Source: Massilia varians (GTDB taxonomy: Bacteria > Pseudomonadota > Gammaproteobacteria > Burkholderiales > Burkholderiaceae_D). Taken from it: a stretch of 64,000 nt of DNA. This document shows, piece after piece, positions 56,067-64,000 of the stretch (its first letter is position 1; each line of letters starts with the position of its first letter). The notes under the pieces were generated by a model that saw only the letters and a list, made by a program, of their open reading frames with translations, was not told the DNA's origin and did no database searches. The translations under genes were made by a program, and so were the position numbers. Where the stretch lies: assembly GCF_027923905.1 (NCBI RefSeq), contig NZ_AP026966.1, forward strand, positions 4,341,001 to 4,405,000, read 5' to 3'.

Positions 56067-58331
56067 ATGTACCAGCCATTCCCGCTCCACCCGACGACGC
56101 GTGCCGCCGTATTTGCCGCCCTGCTGCTGCCGGCCGTCCTGCCCGCGCGCGCCGGCGTCCTGGACGAAGTGCCGCTGCCCGACATCAGCGCCGTCACCGA
56201 CTACCGGCCGAAGATCCCGCTGCGGGTGTACTCGGCCGACAAGGTCCTGATCGGCGAGTTCGGCCTTGAACGGCGCGACTTCGTGCCGATCGCAAAGATC
56301 CCTCCCCTGATGAAGGCCGCCGTGCTGGCGATCGAGGATTCTCGCTTCTATGAGCACAGCGGCATCGACTGGATCCGCGCGCTGGGCGCCGCCAAGGCCA
56401 ACCTGGCGTCGCTCGGCAGTTTCCGCCAGGGCGGCTCCACCATCACTATGCAGGTGGCGCGCAACTTCTTCCTGTCGCGCGACAAGACCCTGCCGCGCAA
56501 ACTGACCGAGGTCGCCCTGGCCTACAAGATCGAGCAGGCCCTGTCCAAGGACCAGATCCTCGAGGTCTACATGAACCAGATCTACCTGGGCCAGCGTTCC
56601 TACGGCTTCGCCAGCGCGGCGCGCACCTATTTCGGCAAGCCCTTGTCGAGCCTGAGCCTGGCCGAGGCCGCGATGCTGGCCGGCCTGCCGCAGAACCCGT
56701 CGCGCCACAACCCGGTGGCCAACCCGGAGCGCGCGCAGCAGCGCCAGCAGGTGGTCCTCAAGCGCATGCTGGCGCTGGGGAGAATCACCGAGGCGCAATA
56801 CCGCCAGGCGCTGGCCGAACCGCTACGCGTACGGCGCGACGGCGGCGGCCCCGGCGCGGGCGCCGAATACGTCGCCGAGCTGGCGCGCCAGGCTGCCCAT
56901 GCGCGCTTCGGGCAGGCGGCCTACGAGCACGGCTACACGGTCACCACCAGCATCAACGCGGCCGAGCAGCTCGCGGCGTACGAGGCGGTGCGCCGCAACG
57001 CCATTGCCTACGACCGCCGCCACGGCTACCGCGGACCGGAGGCCCGCATCGTGCTGCCGAAAGCGGAACAAAAGCGCGAAGAGGCGGTCAACGAGGCCCT
57101 GCAGAAGCGGCCCGCGGTGAGCGGCTTCACGCCCGCCGTAGTGCTGGCGGCCTCGCCCAAGCGGGTGCGCGTCCTCACCCGCGACGGCGACACCATCGAG
57201 ATCAAGGCCGGGGGGCTCGCCTTCGCCGCCCCTGCCCTCCTGCCTTCCGCCAAGGCCGGCCTCAAGCTGGCGCCGGGCGCCGTGGTGCGCATCGCCGCCT
57301 CGGGCAAGGACGGCTGGGCCATCACCCAGCTGCCGGAAGTGGCCTCGGCCTTCGTCGCGATCGACGCCCAGACCGGCCTGGTGCGCGCGATGGTGGGCGG
57401 CGTCGACTACCAGTTGCAGAAACTCAACCACGTGACCCAAGCCTGGCGCCAGCCGGGGTCGAGCATCAAGCCCTTCGTGTATTCGGCGGCGCTGGAGCGC
57501 GGCTTCTTCCCCGGCACCACCATCCTCGACGAAGCGCTCGATTTTTCAGGCGAGAAGGCCTATGCCAACTGGTCGCCGCGCAACGACGACGGCCTGTTCG
57601 AAGGACCGGTCACGATCCGCCACGCGCTCACGCACTCGCGCAACGTGCCGACGGTGCGCATGCTGCGCACGCTCGACGTCGACTACGCGCGCGAACACCT
57701 GGGACGCTTCGGCTTCGACATGGCGCGCCACCCCAGCAACCTGACCCTGGCCCTCGGCACCGGCGCGGTCACGCCGCTGCAGATGGCCGGCGCCTACGCG
57801 GTGCTGGCCAACGGCGGCTACCGGGTCGAACCCAGCCTGGGCATGCGCTTCCACGACCGCGACGGCAAGCTGCTGTTCGACAGCGGCAAGCCGCGCCCGC
57901 TGCAGGAGCGCGCGCGCGTGCTGGACGCCCGCAATGCCTTCATCCTCGACTCCATGCTGCGCGACGTGGCGCGCATCGGCACCGGCGCCCGGGCCTCGCG
58001 CCTCCTGAACCGGACCGACCTGGCGGGCAAGACCGGCACCACCAGCAATGCCATCGACGGCTGGTTCGCCGGCTATGGCGCCAATGTGGTGGCGGTGGCC
58101 TGGATGGGCTACGACGAGCCGCGCTCGCTCGGCGGCAACGAATTCGGCGCCACGCTGGCCTTGCCGGTGTGGGTCGACTACATGCGGGTGGCGCTGGCCG
58201 GGACGCCCCAGCGCGAGCGCACGCCGCCCGAGGGTGTGGTGCGCGCCGGCGGAGACTGGGTGTATGCGGAGTTTGCCGAACCGGCGTCCGGCCTTGAGGA
58301 AAGCGCTGCCGCGCCCGTAGCGCAGCAGTGA
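56067..58331 (+). CDS. Class A penicillin-binding protein (PBP1A-like transglycosylase/transpeptidase)
   Basis: A 754-residue peptidoglycan synthase. The GT51 domain (about 60-230) has the catalytic Glu in AVLAIEDSRFYEHSGIDWIRAL, QGGSTITMQVARNFF and KLTEVALAYKIEQALSKDQILEVYMNQIYLG. An OB-like insert follows, then the transpeptidase domain: SSIKPFVY (SxxK nucleophile), THSRNVPT (SxN) and AGKTGTTSNAIDGWFAGYG (KTG). The N-terminal hydrophobic part is short (AAVFAALLLPAVLPARAG) and ends like a cut signal peptide. The start at 56067 was preferred to 56028, since TATGAT overlaps the latter as a possible -10 box. Separate from the envelope locus by a hairpin. Confidence 0.9.
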   Translation: MYQPFPLHPTTRAAVFAALLLPAVLPARAGVLDEVPLPDISAVTDYRPKIPLRVYSADKVLIGEFGLERRDFVPIAKIPPLMKAAVLAIEDSRFYEHSGIDWIRALGAAKANLASLGSFRQGGSTITMQVARNFFLSRDKTLPRKLTEVALAYKIEQALSKDQILEVYMNQIYLGQRSYGFASAARTYFGKPLSSLSLAEAAMLAGLPQNPSRHNPVANPERAQQRQQVVLKRMLALGRITEAQYRQALAEPLRVRRDGGGPGAGAEYVAELARQAAHARFGQAAYEHGYTVTTSINAAEQLAAYEAVRRNAIAYDRRHGYRGPEARIVLPKAEQKREEAVNEALQKRPAVSGFTPAVVLAASPKRVRVLTRDGDTIEIKAGGLAFAAPALLPSAKAGLKLAPGAVVRIAASGKDGWAITQLPEVASAFVAIDAQTGLVRAMVGGVDYQLQKLNHVTQAWRQPGSSIKPFVYSAALERGFFPGTTILDEALDFSGEKAYANWSPRNDDGLFEGPVTIRHALTHSRNVPTVRMLRTLDVDYAREHLGRFGFDMARHPSNLTLALGTGAVTPLQMAGAYAVLANGGYRVEPSLGMRFHDRDGKLLFDSGKPRPLQERARVLDARNAFILDSMLRDVARIGTGARASRLLNRTDLAGKTGTTSNAIDGWFAGYGANVVAVAWMGYDEPRSLGGNEFGATLALPVWVDYMRVALAGTPQRERTPPEGVVRAGGDWVYAEFAEPASGLEESAAAPVAQQ

Positions 58332-58397
58332 GCGCGAGTTGCGCCTGCATCCGGCACGGCGGCGATGGCAAGGCCGCGGCCGGGGGCATGCATCCCC

Positions 58398-60002
58398 TTA
58401 CGGCAGGCCCTGCACGCTTCCCTCTTTCGGATAGTCGATCACGTAATCGACGTCGAAGCGGGCGGTCTCGTTCGGCTTCAGGCTCCGCTCCCAGCCGACC
58501 ACGCCGCGCCGCTGCTGCCAGTCCCTGACGGTCGGTTCGGGGCTCAGGGAGATCTTCGCGCCGATCTTGTCCGACTGGCTGACCGGGGTCGGCTCGAGCA
58601 CCAGGATATCGATCGGCTGGCGGTGCAGGTTCGTCACCACATAGGTGTCGGCGATGCGCTTCTGGTTCTCGCGCTTGAACAAGCCGGCCTCGCCCGATTT
58701 CTCGTTGCGGCGCTCGGTCGTGACGCGCATCAAGGGGTCGCGCCCGAAGGCCATCGTGAAGCGTTCGCTGGCCTGGGGATCCCAGTGCAGGGCGCCCACG
58801 TAGGAACCGTCGCGGCGCAGCTGCACCTGGCCCGGCAGCCAGACGCCGTCGGGCCGCGCCGCGTCGATGGTCAGCACCGCGGCATCCTTGTTCTCGCGCG
58901 GCGCAATCCGCACCAGCTGCCTGACTCCCAGGGTCTGCCTGACCAGGCCGACCGAGATCTCGCGGCCGTCCGAGGCCAGGTCGACCCGGGCCGGCACCTC
59001 GAATTCGGTGGTGAAGCTGCCCTGCGTCTCGATGACCGGCGCGATGTAGTCGTCGGCGGCGATGCGCGAACCGGTGACCGTCACGGCCCTGGGCGCCGGC
59101 GGCGGGGCTGGCGCGAACGAGCGGGCACGAAATTGCAGCGCTCCCTGCACTTCCTGCGCTTGCGGCGGCAGGTGGGTCAGCAGCCAGGGCTGCGGATCGG
59201 GCGCTTGGGCAGTCAGGTTCGGCTGGCCGGTCGACAGGCGCAGCCTGACCCGGCTCCAGTCCTCGCCGGTCTTCTGCGAGATCGCCGCCATCCGCTCCAG
59301 TTCCACCGTGGACGTGTTCGAGTCCAGCGTGGCCCGGTAGGCCGGCTTCCAGCCGGCGCGGTTGACCTGGTAGGACAGCAGGATCTTGCCGGGCTGGCGT
59401 ACCGCAACCGCCACCGTCATGCTGCGGCTGTCGCGCGTGCTGGCCTGGGCCTTGGCGAGTTCGCCCTTGAGGGCTTCCAGCTGCCTGGTCAGCGCACGCT
59501 TCTTCACCTCGGCCTCGTGCATGCGTGCCAGGGCTTCGCTGCCGCCCTTGCGGATCGCGTCCAGGGTCCTCAGCAAGGCCTTGGGGTCGCCCGGTCCGGC
59601 GCGCCCGCTGGCGTTCTCGCCGCCCAGGCGTTCCAGGTAGCCCTGCACCAGCTGCGACGATTTGATCTCGGCATCGACCAGCGCGACCTGGTCCTGCAGC
59701 GCCTGGATCTTCGCTTCGAGTTCCGCCTGGCGCGGACTCGGGCTGTCGGCGGCGCGCTGGTCGCGCGTGAGGACCTGCCCGACCTGGATGCCCGGATCGG
59801 CCTGCAGGCGCACGGTGTCGGTATTGAAGTTGGCCAGCAGGCCGGTGATCTCGACCTGGGTCATGCCCGGTGTCACCTGGACCAGGCGCTCCACTGTGGC
59901 GCTGCCCGGATACAGGGTGACGCTCTGGATCGGCGCCTCGACGGCGCAGGCGCCGGATGCCGCCAGCGCCAGGAGGAGGGTCCACTGCTGCTTGATTGCC
60001 AT
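58398..60002 (-). CDS. DUF4139-containing secreted protein (mucoidy-inhibitor type)
   Basis: A 534-residue protein with signal peptide (MAIKQQWTLLLALAASGACA). The N-terminal DUF4140-like part (PIQSVTLYPGSATVERLVQVTPGMTQVEITGLLANFN) leads into a coiled coil (RQAELEAKIQALQDQVALVDAEIKSSQLVQ, RMHEAEVKKRALTRQLEALKGELAKAQ) and the DUF4139 beta-rich part (VAVRQPGKILLSYQVNRAGWKPAYRATLDS, GQVQLRRDGSYVG, FKRENQKRIADTYVVTNLHRQPIDILVLEPTPVS, RFDVDYVIDYP). Function unknown; some relatives are named mucoidy inhibitor A. It converges on the PBP gene. Confidence 0.85.
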   Translation of the reverse strand: MAIKQQWTLLLALAASGACAVEAPIQSVTLYPGSATVERLVQVTPGMTQVEITGLLANFNTDTVRLQADPGIQVGQVLTRDQRAADSPSPRQAELEAKIQALQDQVALVDAEIKSSQLVQGYLERLGGENASGRAGPGDPKALLRTLDAIRKGGSEALARMHEAEVKKRALTRQLEALKGELAKAQASTRDSRSMTVAVAVRQPGKILLSYQVNRAGWKPAYRATLDSNTSTVELERMAAISQKTGEDWSRVRLRLSTGQPNLTAQAPDPQPWLLTHLPPQAQEVQGALQFRARSFAPAPPPAPRAVTVTGSRIAADDYIAPVIETQGSFTTEFEVPARVDLASDGREISVGLVRQTLGVRQLVRIAPRENKDAAVLTIDAARPDGVWLPGQVQLRRDGSYVGALHWDPQASERFTMAFGRDPLMRVTTERRNEKSGEAGLFKRENQKRIADTYVVTNLHRQPIDILVLEPTPVSQSDKIGAKISLSPEPTVRDWQQRRGVVGWERSLKPNETARFDVDYVIDYPKEGSVQGLP

Positions 60003-60091
60003 GTTTGCCTTCGGAATCGATGTGATTCCGGCAGCGTAGCAGATGGCGGGCGCCGAAAAGCCTCGGAAACTCACAGCGCCGCCCCCCCGCT

Positions 60092-61744
60092 TCAGCTTCC
60101 GGCCCAGGCCAGCTGCGCCGGGCCGGCCACTTTCCTGATGGCCGGAGCCTGGACGGCGGCCGCGTTCGGGCGCGCGTCCTCGTCCACGCGGAACACGCTC
60201 ACCTGCCGCGCCAGGCCGGCAGCGCTTTCCTGCAGCGACTGGGCGGCGCCGGCCGCTTCCTCGACCAGGGCTGCGTTCTGCTGGGTGACCTGGTCCATCT
60301 GGCTGATGGCCTGGTGGATCTGTTCGATGCCGGCGCTCTGCTCGCTGGTGGCGGCGGTGATTTCCGCCATGATGTCGGCCACGCGGCGCACGCTCTGCAC
60401 GATGTCGTCCATCGTGGCGCCGGCCTGGCCGACCAGGCGGCTGCCGCTGTCCACCTTGTCCACCGAGTCGGTGATCAAGGCCTTGATTTCCTTGGCGGCG
60501 CTGGCCGAGCGCTGCGCCAGGTTGCGCACCTCGGAGGCGACGACCGCGAAGCCGCGGCCTTGTTCACCGGCCCGCGCGGCTTCCACGGCCGCGTTCAGGG
60601 CCAGGATATTGGTCTGGAAAGCGATGCCGTCGATGACCGCGATGATGTCGACGATCTTGCGCGCGGAATCGTTGATCGCGCCCATCGTGTCCACCACTTC
60701 GGCGACGACCGCGCCGCCGCGGGTGGCCACATTGGAGGCCGCGGCGGCCAGGTCGTTGGCCTGGCGCGCGTTGTCGGCGTTCTGGCGCACGGTCGTTGTC
60801 AATTCCTCTACCGAGGCCGCGGTTTCCTCGATGGCGCTGGCCTGCTGCTCGGTACGCGAGGACAGGTCCATGTTGCCGGCGGCGATCTGGCTGGATGCGG
60901 TCGCGATGACGTCGCTGCCGCTGCGCACTTCACCGACGATGCCGGCCAGGCTGGCGGTCATGTCGCGCAGTGCCGCAAGCAGCTGGCCGAATTCGTTGCG
61001 GCTGTCGACCTCGATGCGGGCGCCCAGGTCGCCATCGGCGACGCGTCGCGCCAGGCCGACGGCGGTCCCAAGCGGACCGGTGATGGCACGTACCAGGTAG
61101 ACCGTGGCAGCCGCTGCGAGCAGAACCGCGAGCACGATGGCGCCGATCGTCAGCAGATTCAGCTGGCGCAGTTCGGCGTGCAGCGCTTCGCTCTGCTGCA
61201 GGTTGCGCGCACTCATGTCGTCCTGCAGTGTCTTGTATGCGTTCTGGCCCTTCAGGTAAGTCGGGTTGATCTGCTTGATCAGGATGGATTGCGCGAGGTC
61301 CCAGTCCCCGGCTTCGAGGGCGCGTACCGCATCGCGGGTCATCTGCACGCCGAAACCCTGGCTGGCGTCCTGCCAGCGCGCCACTTCTTGCTTGATTTCA
61401 GGACGGCGCAGCGATGCCAGCAAGGCGTCGCGTTCCTGTTCCAGTTCGGCCGTGTTGCTGGCGATGTTGTTGAAATGATTTGCCAATGGATGGTCGTGCA
61501 TCGCCGCATATTTGCTCTCCGGATTGTGCTGGAGCGCCTGCAATACCTGGCTGCGGTTGCTTTCCATGCGATGGACCATGTTCGCGAGGGTCAATTGCTG
61601 CTTCGCGGCGTACAGGGCCGTGTTCTCGAGCAGGTCGACCGCACGCTGGGTCGCGTTGTAACCCAGGCTGCCAACCGCCATGGTCACGACAATGAGGGCG
61701 CCCGTGACGGACGTGATGACGTGCTTGATGCGAAAGTTCTTCAT
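60092..61744 (-). CDS. Methyl-accepting chemotaxis protein, without docking tail
   Basis: A 550-residue chemoreceptor. Helix 1 ([21 protein letters not shown]), a periplasmic four-helix region of about 150 residues ([33 protein letters not shown]), helix 2 ([22 protein letters not shown]), HAMP and a signalling domain with [41 protein letters not shown]. It ends ...[13 protein letters not shown] with no xWxxF tail, so it would rely on another receptor for CheR. The start at 61744 was chosen from MKNFRIKH; no strong ribosome site. Divergent from the AraC gene. Confidence 0.92.
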   Translation of the reverse strand: MKNFRIKHVITSVTGALIVVTMAVGSLGYNATQRAVDLLENTALYAAKQQLTLANMVHRMESNRSQVLQALQHNPESKYAAMHDHPLANHFNNIASNTAELEQERDALLASLRRPEIKQEVARWQDASQGFGVQMTRDAVRALEAGDWDLAQSILIKQINPTYLKGQNAYKTLQDDMSARNLQQSEALHAELRQLNLLTIGAIVLAVLLAAAATVYLVRAITGPLGTAVGLARRVADGDLGARIEVDSRNEFGQLLAALRDMTASLAGIVGEVRSGSDVIATASSQIAAGNMDLSSRTEQQASAIEETAASVEELTTTVRQNADNARQANDLAAAASNVATRGGAVVAEVVDTMGAINDSARKIVDIIAVIDGIAFQTNILALNAAVEAARAGEQGRGFAVVASEVRNLAQRSASAAKEIKALITDSVDKVDSGSRLVGQAGATMDDIVQSVRRVADIMAEITAATSEQSAGIEQIHQAISQMDQVTQQNAALVEEAAGAAQSLQESAAGLARQVSVFRVDEDARPNAAAVQAPAIRKVAGPAQLAWAGS

Positions 61745-61883
61745 GAGAGCAAGGATTCTGGAAATACGGCGGGATGCCAAGGCGTTGTATTTTCGGCGAA
61801 ATCCTTAAATTTTTCCATGCGGAAACTTTGCATATCGTCCAGAATACCCGGCTTTGCGTCTGAAACTGCCGGAAACACGAAAC

Positions 61884-62705
61884 ATGGACAAACTCTCCTT
61901 GCTGCTCGGGCGGCAGGCCTTCAATGCCCGGATTTTTTTCAATGGAAGCTTTTGCGACGCCAACCAGTTTCTTGAAAACGGCGTCTCCGGCCACCTACAC
62001 CTGGTGCGGCAAGGCCCCGTCGAATTCGTTCACGACGACGGTTCGGTGCTGCGTGCCGACCAGCCCTCGCTGGTGTTCTACCCGCGCGGCGGCAGCCACC
62101 GCCTGCAGGTGCCGCACGGGCATGCGGCCACGCTGCTGTGTGCCGACATCGTGTTCGAGGGCGGCGTTGCCAATCCGCTGGCGCGGGTGCTGCCCCACTG
62201 CCTCCACATGCCGCTGTCCGAGATCGCGGGACTGGGCGCCACGCTCGACCTGCTGTTCGGGGAAGCGGCGGGCGCGGCGCCGGGGCGCGAACTGATCCTG
62301 GACCGCATGTGCGACGTCCTGCTCATTCAGGTGATCCGGCGCGAATTCGAGACCGGCAGGCTGTCGCCCGGCCTGCTCGCCGGCCTGGCCGACCGCCAGC
62401 TGTCACCGGTGCTGGCGGCGATCCACGAACGCCCCCAGCAAGCGTGGACCCTGCATTCCCTGGCCGGCGTCGCCTGCATGTCGCGCGCGGCATTCGCCGA
62501 GCATTTCCGCAAGGTGCTGGGCATGCCGCCGGGCGAATACCTGAGCCGCTGGCGCCTGAGCCTGGCCGGCCGGCTGCTGCGCCAGGGCATGCCGGTCAAG
62601 CTCGTCAGCAGCCAGACGGGCTACACCAGCCCCTCCACCTTCACCCGCGCCTTCGCCGCACGGATGGGCGCGGCGCCGCGCGACTGGCTCAAGCAGGCGG
62701 CCTGA
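61884..62705 (+). CDS. AraC-family transcriptional regulator with N-terminal cupin
   Basis: A 273-residue regulator. The N-terminal cupin (about 20-130: GVSGHLHLVRQGPVEFVHDDG, PSLVFYPRGGSHRLQVPHG) senses an effector; the C-terminal AraC domain has two helix-turn-helix motifs (TLHSLAGVACMSRAAFAEHFRKVLGMPPGEYLSRWRL and MPVKLVSSQTGYTSPSTFTRAFAARMGAAPRDWL). It belongs to the Cupin_6/AraC group often near oxidoreductase genes. It is divergent from the chemoreceptor gene (139-base gap) and convergent with gntK five bases on. Confidence 0.9.
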   Translation: MDKLSLLLGRQAFNARIFFNGSFCDANQFLENGVSGHLHLVRQGPVEFVHDDGSVLRADQPSLVFYPRGGSHRLQVPHGHAATLLCADIVFEGGVANPLARVLPHCLHMPLSEIAGLGATLDLLFGEAAGAAPGRELILDRMCDVLLIQVIRREFETGRLSPGLLAGLADRQLSPVLAAIHERPQQAWTLHSLAGVACMSRAAFAEHFRKVLGMPPGEYLSRWRLSLAGRLLRQGMPVKLVSSQTGYTSPSTFTRAFAARMGAAPRDWLKQAA

Positions 62706-62709
62706 GCGC

Positions 62710-63225
62710 TCAGGCGAACGGGAAAGCCAGCGCCTGCTCCACCAGCCGCCCGGGCGGCTCGCCCAGGTCGAGCGTGACACCGCGTTCGTCCGGCTGCAGG
62801 GGCTCGAGGGTGCGCAGCTGGCTGTCGAGGAGCGACAGCGGCATGAAGTGGCCGCTGCGCGCAGCCATGCGCCGGGCGATGAGGTCGCGCTCGCCGTGCA
62901 GGTGGACGAAGCGCACATCGTTTCCCTTGCCGCCGGCGCCGCGCAGCACCTCGCGGTAAGCGCGCTTGAGCGCGGAGCACGACAGCACGACCACCGCATC
63001 GGTCGTCCATGCGCGCTCGATCTCGGCGCGCAATGCCTGCAGCCAGCCGCGCCGGTCTTCGTCATCGAGCGCGATCCCGGCCGACATCTTCGCCACGTTT
63101 TCGGGCGGGTGGAAGCGGTCGCCCTCGATGAAGGGCGCACCGAGCGCCTGCGCCAGCCGCATGCCGATCTCGCTCTTGCCGCAGGCGCTGACGCCCATCA
63201 CCACCCATGCCGTCCGTTCGTCCAT
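62710..63225 (-). CDS. gntK: Gluconokinase
   Basis: A 171-residue kinase that phosphorylates D-gluconate to 6-phosphogluconate for the pentose phosphate or Entner-Doudoroff pathway. P-loop VMGVSACGKSEIGMRLAQAL, FIEGDRFHPPENVAKMSAGIALDDEDRRGWLQAL (substrate site), VVLSCSALKRAYREVLRG and VRFVHLHGERDLIARRMAARSGHFMPLSLLDSQLRTLEPL are family motifs. Length matches. No gluconate transporter or regulator gene is adjacent apart from the AraC-type one in convergent position. Confidence 0.96.
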   Translation of the reverse strand: MDERTAWVVMGVSACGKSEIGMRLAQALGAPFIEGDRFHPPENVAKMSAGIALDDEDRRGWLQALRAEIERAWTTDAVVVLSCSALKRAYREVLRGAGGKGNDVRFVHLHGERDLIARRMAARSGHFMPLSLLDSQLRTLEPLQPDERGVTLDLGEPPGRLVEQALAFPFA

Positions 63226-63244
63226 GCGCTCTCCTGGTCCTGGT

Positions 63245-63844
63245 TCATTGGGGAATGGCCGTACGTAGTTTCACGCCCTTGAGCAAGGATATCCCGGCTG
63301 CCAGAAAAACAGTCGCCAGTATCAGGAAAATAAAGTCCGACACATCCACATCATCAAGATACACGACCGATTTTTGCGGGTCAGACGGATCGTAGCGGAT
63401 CTCGATGCCGGTGCCCGGCTGGAATCGTCCGGACAGGTCGTCGGCGACCTGCTTGTCGCGATAACAGGCCACCCCGGTCGCCAGCGTCCATCGACTGGAC
63501 GAGAAGCCTTCGTCACCGATGCGGTAGTGGTAGCGCAACTCGACACACCATGCGCCGGACTTGAGCTGCTTGCGTACATCGATCGTCGCGACCTCGGCAT
63601 GCGCTGCCGGCCACGACGCCGAGGCCAGCTTGTCCATGCACCTCGTGAAGGTATGCGACGCGAGGGGCAAGGCAAGCAGGACGAAAAGCCAGCCGATGAA
63701 TTTTTCCTTCCAGGGAAACGGTGAGCGCTTGCTACTACCCAAATCAAACCTTTCTTCAATTGACGCGACAGCAGGCTGCGCACGATAGCACGGCGAGGCT
63801 TTTCCCGAAACGCTCCGGTGGCGGCGCGGCAAGCGCGCATCCAT
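63245..63844 (-). CDS. DUF3592-type membrane protein
   Basis: A protein of up to 199 residues with one helix near the middle (FIGWLFVLLALPLASHTFT) and one at the end (SDFIFLILATVFLAAGISLL). Between them lies the DUF3592 pattern: HAEVATIDVRKQLKSGAWCVELRYHYRIGDEGFSSSRW, GRFQPGTGIEIRYDPSDPQKSVV. Function unknown. The ATG at 63844 is six bases after the dnaE2 stop with GAAG before it, but the first 45 residues are Arg-rich and a later start near GSSKRSPFPW may be used. Confidence 0.7.
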   Translation of the reverse strand: MDARLPRRHRSVSGKASPCYRAQPAVASIEERFDLGSSKRSPFPWKEKFIGWLFVLLALPLASHTFTRCMDKLASASWPAAHAEVATIDVRKQLKSGAWCVELRYHYRIGDEGFSSSRWTLATGVACYRDKQVADDLSGRFQPGTGIEIRYDPSDPQKSVVYLDDVDVSDFIFLILATVFLAAGISLLKGVKLRTAIPQ

Positions 63845-63850
63845 CGGGCT

Positions 63851-64000
63851 TCAGCAAAAATCCCGGCTCGGCGCGCGCAGCTTCCCCAGCAGATGCGACA
63901 TGTCCACCAGCCGCTTGGCCACCAGGTGACGCACCTCGCCCTGCTTCTGCCAGACCCCGTACACCCCGAGCAGCGGCGCATGCAGCACCTCGCGCCGCTG
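63851..64000 (-). CDS. dnaE2: Error-prone DNA polymerase DnaE2/ImuC, C-terminal end
   Basis: Only the last 49 codons are in the window; the gene continues past the right edge. They read REVLHAPLLGVYGVWQKQGE, then VRHLVAKRLVDMSHLLGKL and end APSRDFC with TGA at 63851-63853, matching the C-terminal OB-domain tail of the DnaE2 (ImuC) translesion polymerase, which acts with ImuA and ImuB in SOS mutagenesis. A final Cys in place of the common His or Arg is not unusual. imuA/imuB would be expected just beyond the edge. Confidence 0.88.
   Translation of the reverse strand, partial: QRREVLHAPLLGVYGVWQKQGEVRHLVAKRLVDMSHLLGKLRAPSRDFC

Overview
The window is a GC-rich (roughly two-thirds G+C by eye), densely coded piece of a bacterial chromosome, most likely from Oxalobacteraceae (Massilia/Telluria/Duganella type) in the Burkholderiales. 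The evidence is the gene order pyrG-kdsA-eno-ftsB and dapA-bamC, a tandem cphA'/cphA cyanophycin locus with its DUF1854 and ABC-exporter partners, and DnaE2, HslO and BamC proteins of betaproteobacterial type. No rRNA, tRNA, insertion sequence, prophage or CRISPR array was found. Several REP-like hairpins and palindromes sit between genes.

Layout. 1-6740: the start of ahpC, a REP-like inverted pair, then a leftward four-gene signalling operon (large hybrid histidine kinase, cheR, receiver-less cheB, receiver-kinase). 6866-13866: a class II UvrA paralogue, a GT1-type glycosyltransferase, a PPOX-fold protein, a marR/hydrolase pair with a palindromic operator, and a PRISE-type reductase. 13925-22628: the cyanophycin region, with DUF1854 and ABC exporter leftward and cphA' (degenerate ligase P-loop), cphA and a MaoC-like gene rightward. 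22635-30091: a lipoprotein, mutS, slyD, the roxA ribosomal oxygenase and a small alanine-rich lipoprotein. 30223-36161: bamC, dapA, a methyltransferase, a site-2-type protease, a YciO/Sua5-like protein, htpX and a PHP phosphoesterase. 36239-42617: two FlgO-like lipoprotein genes (one frameshifted), a hydrolase, gamma-carbonic anhydrase, hslO, dps, an antidote-like HTH protein and a PAAR protein. 42655-47020: ftsB, eno, kdsA, pyrG. 47250-64000: a DUF898 membrane protein, an M48 protease, a chemoreceptor with a CheR-docking tail, a three-gene envelope locus (TPR/beta-barrel, LtaS-like transferase, GH-like protein), a class A PBP, a DUF4139 protein, a second chemoreceptor, an AraC regulator, gluconokinase, a DUF3592 protein and the end of dnaE2.

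The most interesting points are: the CheR/CheB/double-kinase operon without CheA or CheW, together with a chemoreceptor elsewhere ending in EWETF; the cyanophycin cluster with a synthetase paralogue that has lost its ligase P-loop lysine; the three-gene envelope-polymer locus at 51445-55949; a single-base frameshift in a FlgO-like gene; and several unexplained perfect palindromes upstream of envelope genes.
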